From the NCBI GenBank assembly GCA_031278295.1, contig JAITKQ010000118.1, positions 1-5,680 on the forward strand: 5,680 nt of DNA, given 5' to 3'. Below are positions 1 through 5,271 of this stretch, piece by piece. The notes beneath the pieces are model-generated. The model was not told where the DNA came from, ran no database searches, and was given only the letters and a program-made list of their open reading frames with translations. Source of the DNA: Spirochaetaceae bacterium (GTDB lineage: Bacteria > Spirochaetota > Spirochaetia > Treponematales > Breznakiellaceae). The translations under genes were made by a program, and so were the position numbers. Position 1 is the first letter of the stretch, and the number at the start of each line of letters is the position of its first letter.

Positions 1-12
1 CGGTTACTTTGC

Positions 13-85
13 GGACAGACCTTGCATTTGCTCCCGTTTTGTGCCAAAACGGTACGCAAAATGCCTATTTTAAGGTTGTCTGTCC
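13..85. repeat. Nested imperfect inverted repeat at left edge
   Basis: No gene is seen in 1-196, which is instead packed with dyads. The innermost stem is CCGTTTTG (34-41) with CAAAACGG (45-52) around a TGC loop. Outside it, GCATTTGC (24-31) faces GCAAAATGC (56-64) with one extra base. Outside that, GGACAGAC-CTT (13-23) faces AAGG-TTG-TCTGTCC (72-85) with a 3-base insertion. Together they make one long cruciform-like or RNA-hairpin structure. The 78-85 arm is also used by the next hairpin, so the two folds exclude each other. Whether this is a transcribed 3' region of SBP-A, a dispersed repeat or part of something left of the window cannot be decided. Confidence 0.6.
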
Positions 86-111
86 ATAATGTGTCTACAT
101 TATGGACAGAC
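78..111. repeat. Perfect 15-bp hairpin with GTCT loop
   Basis: The arm at 78-92 (GTCTGTCCATAATGT) is the exact reverse complement of 97-111, with a four-base loop at 93-96. A smaller dyad overlaps its end: GACTCT (109-114) and AGAGTC (123-128) around an AT-rich centre. Neither strand has a T-run directly after the stem, so it is not a standard rho-independent terminator. It lies about 85-120 bases beyond the SBP-A stop codon on the minus strand. Confidence 0.75.
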
Positions 112-136
112 TCTATTTATAAAGAGTCCCGCATTG

Positions 137-166
137 CGCGGCTCAACGCTCCCGCGTTGAGCCGCG
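137..166. repeat. Perfect 13-bp GC-rich hairpin downstream of SBP-A
   Basis: CGCGGCTCAACGC (137-149) pairs perfectly with 154-166 around a TCCC/GGGA loop. It starts 30 bases past the SBP-A stop codon on the minus strand and could protect the 3' end of, or terminate, that transcript, but no U-tract follows on that strand. On the plus strand a T7 run (177-183) lies ten bases beyond the stem, farther than usual for an intrinsic terminator. It may therefore be a weak terminator for plus-strand transcription entering from the left, or simply a repeat element. Confidence 0.6.
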
Positions 167-196
167 GTCTATGGTCTTTTTTTCGTCCAACGCTTC

Positions 197-1282
197 CTAC
201 TCAAAACGGTTGAAGTGAACCTGCATGTTCCTGTAAACCGCGTCGTCCGGGTTGGCCTTGAGCAATTCTTCCAATGCTGTTTTGTATATTGAGGTGTTGA
301 ACATGGGCTCTATGTCGTAATCGCTTGCGTAGCCGATGGACACCACGTCCGCCTTGAGAATCTTCATCGCCCTCTTGTCCGGGTCAGGCGACGAGAAGCT
401 GTGGCCGCCGTAAACTTCGTACTCGATAATATCGCGAGCCAGCGGGATGTACTTGTTCACGTCCGTAACCGTCTTCTCGTGGTTCTCCTGCGAGAATTTG
501 TACGCCTTGATCAGGGCCCGTTCGGCGGCGAGGAACAGGGCGGGATTCGCTTTGAAGGCGGGGGTGTACGCCACCTGGCGGCAGCACGGCTGGTCGAGGA
601 ATTCGGTCTTGTCGTTGCAGTAGTAAACCACAGTGTGGCCCTCGCTCCGCGCGCGGGCCGCGTAAGGCGAGAACACGGACGCGGCGTCTATCTCGCGGTT
701 TTGCAGCGCGTTGTACGCGTCCGTCTGGCTGTTAAAGTAGACGACTTTCACGTCCCGCCCGATGACAAGGTTGTTGTTCCGCAGCAGCACCGAAAGCTCG
801 TAATCGGCCGTCTGATTCTTTGCCGTAGCGACGGTTTTCCCCTTCAGGATGCTGATGTCCCCCTCCTTGTATCCGGGCGGGACCAGCTCACTCTTGATCA
901 CGTAGCCGTGGCCGTTGGTCATCGCCCCGCCAAAGATCGTCAGGTCGTGCCCTGCCGCCTGCAAGGTAACTATCGCCACGGAACCGACGAAAGCCGCGTC
1001 CAGCTTCCCCGACTCGAGACCCGCGGCAAACTCCGCGGCGCTTGCGAACTGGGTCAACTCCGCGTCAAGGCCCTCCTCCGCGAAGAAGCCCTCTTCTTTG
1101 GCGACAAAACCGAGCAGGTGGGCCGTCGAGTTGAGGTGCCCCAGCCTGAACGGTTTCAAAGCGCCCTCTCCCGCCGCCTTTGAGCCGGACGCCTGCCCGC
1201 CTCCCTTAGCCGCCAGCGGCAGTACCGCCGCGCCAAATAACAGCGCCAGCAGCGCTCCGAAACATAGTTTATTGTTCTTCAT
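197..1282 (-). CDS. SBP-A: NMT1/SsuA/TauA-like ABC transporter substrate-binding protein
   Basis: Predicted 361-residue extracytoplasmic binding protein of the nitrate/sulfonate/taurine/NMT1 class, which captures a small ligand and delivers it to an ABC permease. The start is the ATG at 1282, because GGAGG (1288-1292) sits five bases upstream; a TTG four codons earlier overlaps this site and is less likely. Residues 1 to about 25 form a signal peptide (Lys/Asn n-region, Leu/Ala-rich core, cleavage near LAA-KGG). No lipobox Cys is seen. The mature part begins with the family pattern GHLNSTAHLL near residue 48, then KEEGFFAEEGLDAEL. Conserved cysteines fall at about 222 (VVYYC) and 233-234 (QPCCRQ). 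From GQASGSKAA onward it aligns without gaps with SBP-B and SBP-C, but its signal peptide and upstream DNA differ. It lies 170 bp after SBP-B with no strong terminator between them, so cotranscription is possible. No permease or ATPase is adjacent. Ligand unknown. Confidence 0.9.
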   Translation of the reverse strand: MKNNKLCFGALLALLFGAAVLPLAAKGGGQASGSKAAGEGALKPFRLGHLNSTAHLLGFVAKEEGFFAEEGLDAELTQFASAAEFAAGLESGKLDAAFVGSVAIVTLQAAGHDLTIFGGAMTNGHGYVIKSELVPPGYKEGDISILKGKTVATAKNQTADYELSVLLRNNNLVIGRDVKVVYFNSQTDAYNALQNREIDAASVFSPYAARARSEGHTVVYYCNDKTEFLDQPCCRQVAYTPAFKANPALFLAAERALIKAYKFSQENHEKTVTDVNKYIPLARDIIEYEVYGGHSFSSPDPDKRAMKILKADVVSIGYASDYDIEPMFNTSIYKTALEELLKANPDDAVYRNMQVHFNRFE

Positions 1283-1353
1283 TTTTTCCTCCAAAATGAT
1301 AAATCGCGTTTTAACCCGCCGGTTTTATATGAACGTCCATAACGGGCGTTTTT

Positions 1354-1442
1354 GCGGTATAAGCGCCGAAACAGCGGTAAATATACCGCCGCCGTCCTTG
1401 TACCGCACAGTCAAACCTTCTAATTTTTTTAGCTTGTACCGC
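1354..1442. repeat. Cluster of five GCGGTA/TACCGC half-sites between SBP-B and SBP-A
   Basis: Within the 170-bp intergenic region, GCGGTA occurs at 1354-1359 and 1374-1379, and TACCGC at 1384-1389, 1401-1406 and 1437-1442. The middle pair forms a perfect dyad, GCGGTA-AATA-TACCGC. The two right-hand copies are embedded in an 11-base direct repeat, CTTGTACCGCA (1398-1408 and 1434-1444), 36 bp apart. The minus strand also carries TTGACT near 1415, but no -10 element at a good distance was found. The cluster could be a binding site array controlling SBP-A or an RNA structure in the SBP-B/SBP-A transcript. This is observed repetition with inferred function. Confidence 0.5.
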
Positions 1443-1452
1443 AAACCGGCAG

Positions 1453-2559
1453 TTACTCAAAACGGTTGAAGTGAACCTGCATGTTCCTGTAAACCGCGTC
1501 GTCCGGGTTGGCCTTCACCAACTCTTCCAACGCTGCCTGGTAAATGGCGGTGTTGAACAGCGGTTCGATGTCATAATAGTTGGTATAACCAAAGGCCGCC
1601 AACTCGTCCCTTAATTTCACCGTTGCCTTCTTGTCCGGATCGGGGTTCGAAACGCTGTGGCCGCCGTACACCTCATAATCTATCATCTCACTTGCCAGCG
1701 GGATGTACTTGTTCACGTCGGTCACCGTTTTTTCATGATTTTCCTGCGAAAATTTGTACGCCTTGATAAAGGCTCTTGCCGCGGCATGGAACAGCCCCGA
1801 CTTTTCTTTCAGGGTAGGCGTATAAACCACCTGGCGGCAGCAAGGCTGATTGAGGAATTCGGGTTTTTCGTTGCAGTAATAAACCACCGCGTGCCCTTCG
1901 TTCCGCGCTCGCGAGGTGTAAGGCGAATAAACCGATACTACGTCTATTTCCTTGTTCTGAATGGCGTTGTACGCTTCCGTATGGCTGCTGAAATACACGA
2001 TATTCACATCTTTGCCAAGCGTCAGCCTGTTGTTTTTCAGCAGGACCAGAAGTTCGTATTCCTGGACGCTGTTTTTAACCGTAGCTACGTTTTTTCCCTT
2101 TAAGATGCTGATGTCGCCGGTTTTATAACCCGGAGGCACAAGCTCGCCCTTGATCACATAGCCGTGACCGTTGGTCATCGCGCCGCCGATAACCGACAGC
2201 TCATGCCCTGTAGCCTGGAAGGTTGCCAGGTTAACCGCGGCGATAAACGCCATGTCCAGTTTGCCGGACTCAACGCCGGCGACAAGCTCCGAGGCGCTTG
2301 CGAACTGGGTCAACTCCGCGTCAAGGCCCTCCTCCGCGAAGAAGCCCTCTTCCTTGGCGACAAAGGCAAGCAGGTGGGCCGTCGAGTTGAGATGCCCCAG
2401 CCTGAACGGTTTCAAAGCGCCCTCCGCCGCCGCCTTTGAGCCGGACGCCTGCCCGCTCGCCATAAGGGGGTGCGCCGCCGCGCAGACCAGTAAGGCCAAA
2501 ACAATGTTTTTTTTAATAAAAACCCCGTTAGTATCGCCGATACTTTTCCTCATATTCAT
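1453..2559 (-). CDS. SBP-B: NMT1/SsuA/TauA-like ABC transporter substrate-binding protein
   Basis: Second paralogue, 368 residues if started at the ATG at 2559. The start is uncertain. The 2559 ATG overlaps the stop of an upstream 37-codon ORF (ATGA), suggesting translational coupling; another ATG lies at 2553. The codon aligning with the SBP-C ATG is ATT (2515-2517), preceded by GGGG, and from there the protein is 354 residues, exactly the SBP-C length. The signal peptide core (KKNIVLALLVCAAAHPLMA) has a long n-region if the 2559 start is right; cleavage would follow LMA. The mature part carries GHLNSTAHLL, EEGFFAEEGLDAEL, VVYYC (C229) and QPCCRQ (C240-C241). The ligand-facing stretch after DMAF (AAVNLATFQATG) differs from GSVxIVT in the other two, so ligand preference may differ. 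The middle of the gene is more AT-rich and divergent, while both ends are nearly identical in DNA to SBP-A, suggesting gene conversion. Confidence 0.88.
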   Translation of the reverse strand: MNMRKSIGDTNGVFIKKNIVLALLVCAAAHPLMASGQASGSKAAAEGALKPFRLGHLNSTAHLLAFVAKEEGFFAEEGLDAELTQFASASELVAGVESGKLDMAFIAAVNLATFQATGHELSVIGGAMTNGHGYVIKGELVPPGYKTGDISILKGKNVATVKNSVQEYELLVLLKNNRLTLGKDVNIVYFSSHTEAYNAIQNKEIDVVSVYSPYTSRARNEGHAVVYYCNEKPEFLNQPCCRQVVYTPTLKEKSGLFHAAARAFIKAYKFSQENHEKTVTDVNKYIPLASEMIDYEVYGGHSVSNPDPDKKATVKLRDELAAFGYTNYYDIEPLFNTAIYQAALEELVKANPDDAVYRNMQVHFNRFE

Positions 2560-2669
2560 AAGAACTCTTTCCCCCCCGTTTTTTCGCCTGACGATTGGCC
2601 CGCCGGCCCGGTCACAAGATGGAGCGCCGCAGCGCAAACCAACAACACATCATCAATGTTTTTTTTCAC
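2556..2669 (-). pseudogene. Decayed duplicate SBP signal-peptide ORF (37 codons) upstream of SBP-B
   Basis: A GTG start at 2669, five bases after AGGAG (2675-2679), opens a 37-codon ORF ending in TGA (2556-2558). It begins VKKNIDDVLLVCAAALHLVT and continues with GPAGQSSGEK. This matches the SBP-C start MKKTIILALLICAAAHSLMA followed by SGQASGPK, with two extra residues. Two Asp residues break the hydrophobic core, so it is probably a poor export signal. The upstream promoter and leader are homologous to those of SBP-C, so this is the original 5' end of an SBP gene whose body is lost or displaced. Its stop overlaps the SBP-B ATG. It may act today as a leader peptide coupling translation to SBP-B. 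A -1 shift on its G7 run would fuse it to SBP-B. Relic versus functional leader cannot be settled from sequence. Confidence 0.65.
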
Positions 2670-2764
2670 AGTAACTCCTGTTTCGGGCGGCTACCCCGCC
2701 CGTACCGAATTTGTTTTAGCACAATGTGCTACCGCCGGCCTATATATCCTACAGGTACGACGTA
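2670..2764 (-). promoter_or_regulatory. Structured 5' leader of the SBP-B unit, two hairpins
   Basis: Between the predicted transcription start (about 2764) and the GTG at 2669 lie two dyads. Hairpin A (2717-2731) is TAGCAC-ATT-GTGCTA on the transcript. Hairpin B (2684-2702) is CGGGCGG-GGTAG-CCGCCCG, ending four bases before AGGAG. The same two stems, at nearly the same spacing, precede SBP-C (5080-5127) with different stem bases that still pair. A TACG-T-CGTA palindrome (2756-2764) lies at the expected start site and could be an operator. Hairpin B is well placed to influence ribosome access. No known riboswitch class was recognised. Confidence 0.6.
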
Positions 2765-2770
2765 AATCCT

Positions 2771-2799
2771 AGTATATTGAAGCGACTTGTTTTTGTCAA
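2771..2799 (-). promoter_or_regulatory. Sigma70-type promoter of the SBP-B unit
   Basis: On the minus strand, a perfect -35 TTGACA (2794-2799) is followed after exactly 17 bases by TATACT (2771-2776), five of six matches to the -10 consensus. It lies between the MtaA-like gene stop (2830) and the leader, so the SBP-B unit has its own promoter. The equivalent elements precede SBP-C at the same spacing. Confidence 0.8.
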
Positions 2800-2829
2800 C
2801 ACTTCCATTTTTATCCGGGACTAACACAT

Positions 2830-3870
2830 CTACCCGCTTATGCGGCGGGCCAGAGCGCTCATCGCCTTGATGTTACAGGCAGGCGTCGCCGGCGGGATGT
2901 CGCAGCCCGGCATCACCAAGTAGCCCCCGCCAGCGCCCGCCGCCGCGATACAGGCAAGGCAGGCCTTTTCGACACCTTCGGGGCTTTCCTTCTGCATCAC
3001 CGCCACCGGATTCATGTTGCCGGCGAAGGCGGTCTTCCCGCCAAAAACCTCCCTGCACCTGCCCAAATCCACCTTGTAATCCACGGAGACAAGCTCGGCG
3101 CCTATACCGTTCAGCAGATCGAGAACGCCGTTGATGTTGCCGCAGATGTGGAGCGCGGTTCTGACGCCTTTGGGACGGAGCGCGTCGAACACTTTCCTGA
3201 ACGCCGGGAGCGCGAAGTCTTCAAAATGCTTGCGGGCTATCATGTCGCCGGAACTTGTCGGCTCGGCCAGCAGGACAAAGTCAACGCCGTTGTCGATGTA
3301 AAGCCCGGCGTAGCGGAGGTACAGGCCGACGGTGAAGTCGAGGAGGCGGCGGACAAAACCGGGATTCCGGTAGATGTCCCGCATCAGGTTTTCGGCGCCG
3401 TAGAGGAGGCCGGCCAGCGTAAAAGGCCCCCACCTGGTAAGCGCGAGGTAGCTCTGCCCATTTACTTTTTTTGCCAGGATACTGGTGGTTTCCAGCAGGG
3501 CCTGTACCCGCCGGTCATCGGCAATCTTGTCGATGTTGATGCCGTCAAGATCCGAATCTTTTTTTATCAATGTTTCGATAACATCCGGCGTACCTTTCAG
3601 ACGGAATTTTATTTTTCCTCCGACCGCGCCCACAACAATATTGTTGTAACCGGACATGGCCCAGATTATATCGGAGTCCACACCCGTATAGGCGCGGTAC
3701 AGGATTTCGGCAACCTTTTCCGGATCCTCCGACAGCGCCTTTTCAAGGGAAAGGCCTGAGCTGTTGAGCGCCCAGGCACCGGCGGACATCAGCGTAACCG
3801 GCTGCCTCGGCGTCTCCCGCAGCTCCAACAGCCTGGTAATAATTTCTTTTGAATTCAACTTTTTCTCCAT
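2830..3870 (-). CDS. MtaA/CmuA-like uroporphyrinogen decarboxylase-family methyltransferase
   Basis: 346-residue predicted cytoplasmic protein with no signal peptide or membrane segment, full length for the URO-D superfamily TIM barrel. It carries the zinc/thiol-activation pattern H-x-C-x(n)-C of corrinoid:coenzyme M-type methyltransferases: H241-I-C243 (ALHICGN) and C323 (MPGCDIPP). It lacks the N-terminal arginine-rich RQAGRY-like motif of true haem-pathway HemE. Other family landmarks are PVTLMSAGAWALNSSGLS (24-41), LTRWGPFTLAG (144-154) and AGNMNPVAVM (283-292). By family knowledge such proteins move a methyl group between a methyl-corrinoid protein and a thiol or folate acceptor. No corrinoid protein or substrate-specific methyltransferase is adjacent. 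The ATG at 3870 is the only reasonable start; no Shine-Dalgarno site precedes it, and two tandem palindromes abut the codon. It lies 130 bp beyond SBP-C, after a terminator, so it probably has independent or readthrough expression. The exact reaction is not established. Confidence 0.85.
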   Translation of the reverse strand: MEKKLNSKEIITRLLELRETPRQPVTLMSAGAWALNSSGLSLEKALSEDPEKVAEILYRAYTGVDSDIIWAMSGYNNIVVGAVGGKIKFRLKGTPDVIETLIKKDSDLDGINIDKIADDRRVQALLETTSILAKKVNGQSYLALTRWGPFTLAGLLYGAENLMRDIYRNPGFVRRLLDFTVGLYLRYAGLYIDNGVDFVLLAEPTSSGDMIARKHFEDFALPAFRKVFDALRPKGVRTALHICGNINGVLDLLNGIGAELVSVDYKVDLGRCREVFGGKTAFAGNMNPVAVMQKESPEGVEKACLACIAAAGAGGGYLVMPGCDIPPATPACNIKAMSALARRISG

Positions 3871-3908
3871 CGCTTTCAGAATGAAAGCGCGCTTTCAGAA
3901 TGAAAGCG
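3871..3908. repeat. Two tandem 19-bp palindromes abutting the MtaA-like start codon
   Basis: CGCTTTCAGAATGAAAGCG occurs twice head-to-tail (3871-3889 and 3890-3908), with the first five bases of a third unit after it. Each unit is an 8-bp dyad around GAA. The array directly touches the ATG at 3870 and occupies the place where a ribosome binding site should be. It could be a double operator, a translation-blocking RNA hairpin pair, or a local tandem expansion. The sequence alone does not choose. Confidence 0.8.
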
Positions 3909-3949
3909 CGCTTGTCCCCGCGAAAATTCCCCGGCGCTTACGTCTTGCG

Positions 3950-3989
3950 AAAAAAAGGCGGGAGCGAAAAGGAGAGGAACGCCCCCGCC
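3950..3989 (-). terminator. Rho-independent terminator after SBP-C
   Basis: On the minus strand a 10-bp GC-rich stem, GGCGGGGGCG with CGCTCCCGCC (one G-U pair), surrounds a 13-base loop and is followed directly by seven T (3950-3956). It begins ten bases past the SBP-C stop codon. It should end most SBP-C transcripts before the MtaA-like gene. Confidence 0.9.
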
Positions 3990-3999
3990 AGAGAACTTT

Positions 4000-5064
4000 C
4001 TACTCAAACCGCTTAAAGTGGACCTGTAGACTCTTGTAAACGGCGTCGTCCGGGTTGGCCCTGAGCAATTCTTCCAGGGCCGACTTGTAGATGGACGTAT
4101 TGTACAAGGCGTCTATGTCGTAGTCGTTTGTATAGCCGATCGCCACCACGCCTTCCTTGAGAGTCTTCATCGCCCTCTTGTCCGGGTCGGGCGAGGACAC
4201 GCTGTGACCGCCGTAGACTTCATACTCGACGAGGGCGCGATCCAGCGGGATGTATTTGTTCACGTCGGTGATCGTCTTGTCCCTGTTTTCCTGTGAGAAT
4301 TTGTACGCCTTGATCAGGGCCCGTTCGGCGGCGAGAAACAGCTCCGGCTTCGCCTTTAGTACCGGGGTGTACGCTACCTGGCGGCAGCAGGGCTGGTCGT
4401 GGAATTCGCTCTTTTCGTTGCAGTAGTAAACCACCGTGTGCCCCTCGCTCCGCGCCCTGGACGCGTACGGCGAGTAGACGGAAACCGCGTCTATCTCGCG
4501 GTTTTGCAGCGCGTTGTACGCCTCCGTCTGGCTGTTAAAGTAGACGACGTTCACGTCCCGGCCCACAACAAGGTTGTTGTTTCGCAGCAGCACGAGAAGC
4601 TCGTAATCCTGCACGCTGTTCTTTACCGTAGCAACATTTTTACCCCGCAGGATGCCGATGTCCCCCTCCTTGTATCCGGGCGGGACCAGCTCGCTCTTGA
4701 TCACATAGCCGTGTCCGTTCGTCATAGCCCCGCCAAAGATCGTCAGGTCGTGCCCTGTTGACTGAAACGTGACTATCGGCACGGAACCGATAAAGGCGAC
4801 GTCCAGCTTCTCCGATTCCAGACCCGCGGCAAGTTCCGCGGCGCTTGTAAACTGTGTAAGCTCCGCGTCCAGCCCCTCCTCCGCAAAGAAGCCCTCTTCC
4901 CTGGCGACAAAGGCAAGCAGGTGGGCCGTCGAGTTGAGATGCCCCAGCCTGAACGGTTTCAACTCAAGGGCCTGCGCCGCCTTCGGGCCTGAGGCCTGCC
5001 CGCTGGCCATAAGAGAATGCGCCGCCGCGCAGATCAGTAAGGCCAAAATAATAGTTTTTTTCAT
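4000..5064 (-). CDS. SBP-C: NMT1/SsuA/TauA-like ABC transporter substrate-binding protein
   Basis: 354-residue paralogue with the cleanest 5' end of the three. The ATG at 5064 is six bases after AGGAG (5071-5075). Signal peptide 1-20 has Lys at 2-3, a core ILALLICAAA, and cleavage after LMA before SGQASG. C12 is inside the core and does not fit a lipobox. Family landmarks are GHLNSTAHLL (41-50), EEGFFAEEGLDAEL (56-69), DVAFIGSVPIV (88-98) where the ligand pocket loop is expected, GGAMTNGHGYVIK (111-123), VVYYC (C215), QPCCRQ (C226-C227) and YEVYGGHS (281-288). The three cysteines are kept in all three copies. The central part is closest to SBP-A (identical block HDLTIFGGAMTNGHGYVIKS), while the C-terminus differs from both others (YKSLQVHFKRFE). 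It has its own promoter, structured leader and terminator, so is likely monocistronic. No transporter membrane or ATPase gene is near. Ligand unknown. Confidence 0.92.
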   Translation of the reverse strand: MKKTIILALLICAAAHSLMASGQASGPKAAQALELKPFRLGHLNSTAHLLAFVAREEGFFAEEGLDAELTQFTSAAELAAGLESEKLDVAFIGSVPIVTFQSTGHDLTIFGGAMTNGHGYVIKSELVPPGYKEGDIGILRGKNVATVKNSVQDYELLVLLRNNNLVVGRDVNVVYFNSQTEAYNALQNREIDAVSVYSPYASRARSEGHTVVYYCNEKSEFHDQPCCRQVAYTPVLKAKPELFLAAERALIKAYKFSQENRDKTITDVNKYIPLDRALVEYEVYGGHSVSSPDPDKRAMKTLKEGVVAIGYTNDYDIDALYNTSIYKSALEELLRANPDDAVYKSLQVHFKRFE

Positions 5065-5162
5065 AAATAACTCCTGTTCCGGGCGGCAACTCCGCCCATG
5101 CCGAATCGATTCCCAACACAAGGTGTTAAGGCCGTACTCTTTAATCCTATAAGTACGATGTA
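5065..5162 (-). promoter_or_regulatory. Structured 5' leader of SBP-C, homologous to the SBP-B leader
   Basis: The approximately 98-nt leader holds hairpin A, AACAC-CTT-GTGTT (5115-5127, extendable by wobble pairs to 5112-5130), and hairpin B, TGGGCGG-AGTTG-CCGCCCG (5080-5098), four bases before AGGAG. Compared with the SBP-B leader, hairpin A shows a paired change (AGCAC/GTGCT versus AACAC/GTGTT), and hairpin B keeps its stem while its loop changes. That pattern favours conserved RNA or operator structure over mere sequence copying, although only two copies are compared. Also kept is TTTAC(A/G)TCGTAC just after the promoter. Confidence 0.6.
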
Positions 5163-5168
5163 AATTCT

Positions 5169-5197
5169 AGGATATATGACGGTCCTTTTTCTGTCAA
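5169..5197 (-). promoter_or_regulatory. Sigma70-type promoter of SBP-C
   Basis: On the minus strand TTGACA (5192-5197) is followed after 17 bases by TATCCT (5169-5174), a weaker -10 than the TATACT at the matching position before SBP-B. The -35 is half of a dyad: TGTCAA (5192-5197) faces TTGACA (5210-5215) across 12 bases on the plus strand. Confidence 0.6.
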
Positions 5198-5271
5198 GCG
5201 CCTTCTTCGTTGACAAGCGATCCGTTCACCCCCAATAGACATGAGGAAAAGGTTCATCACAAAAACGCAAA

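Noticed and set aside
1..170. Integron attC recombination site
   Set aside because: Treponemes can carry integrons, but no matched RYYYAAC/GTTRRRY core pair flanks these hairpins.
22..213. 63-codon open frame at the left edge
   Set aside because: It consists of translated hairpin arms, has no ribosome site, and ends antisense inside SBP-A.
401..1183. Long plus-strand open frame (260 codons) opposite SBP-A, with similar ones opposite SBP-B (1657-2103), SBP-C (4399-4761) and the MtaA-like gene (3148-3759)
   Set aside because: They lie antisense to genes with clear family motifs. They have no ribosome sites or recognisable domains, and are similar to each other only because the sense genes are paralogues.
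1332..1355. Possible plus-strand terminator, AACGTCC-ATAAC-GGGCGTT followed by TTT
   Set aside because: The stem is short and AT-containing, and no plus-strand gene lies upstream for it to terminate.
2670..2764. Guanidine (ykkC-type) or TPP riboswitch before the SBP genes
   Set aside because: These classes sometimes precede NMT1/SsuA-like transporters, but none of their conserved loops or core motifs was found in the leaders.
2830..3870. Annotation of the URO-D-family gene as haem-pathway uroporphyrinogen decarboxylase (HemE)
   Set aside because: The N-terminal arginine motif expected in HemE is missing and the HxC...C motif of corrinoid methyltransferase relatives is present. No haem genes are nearby.
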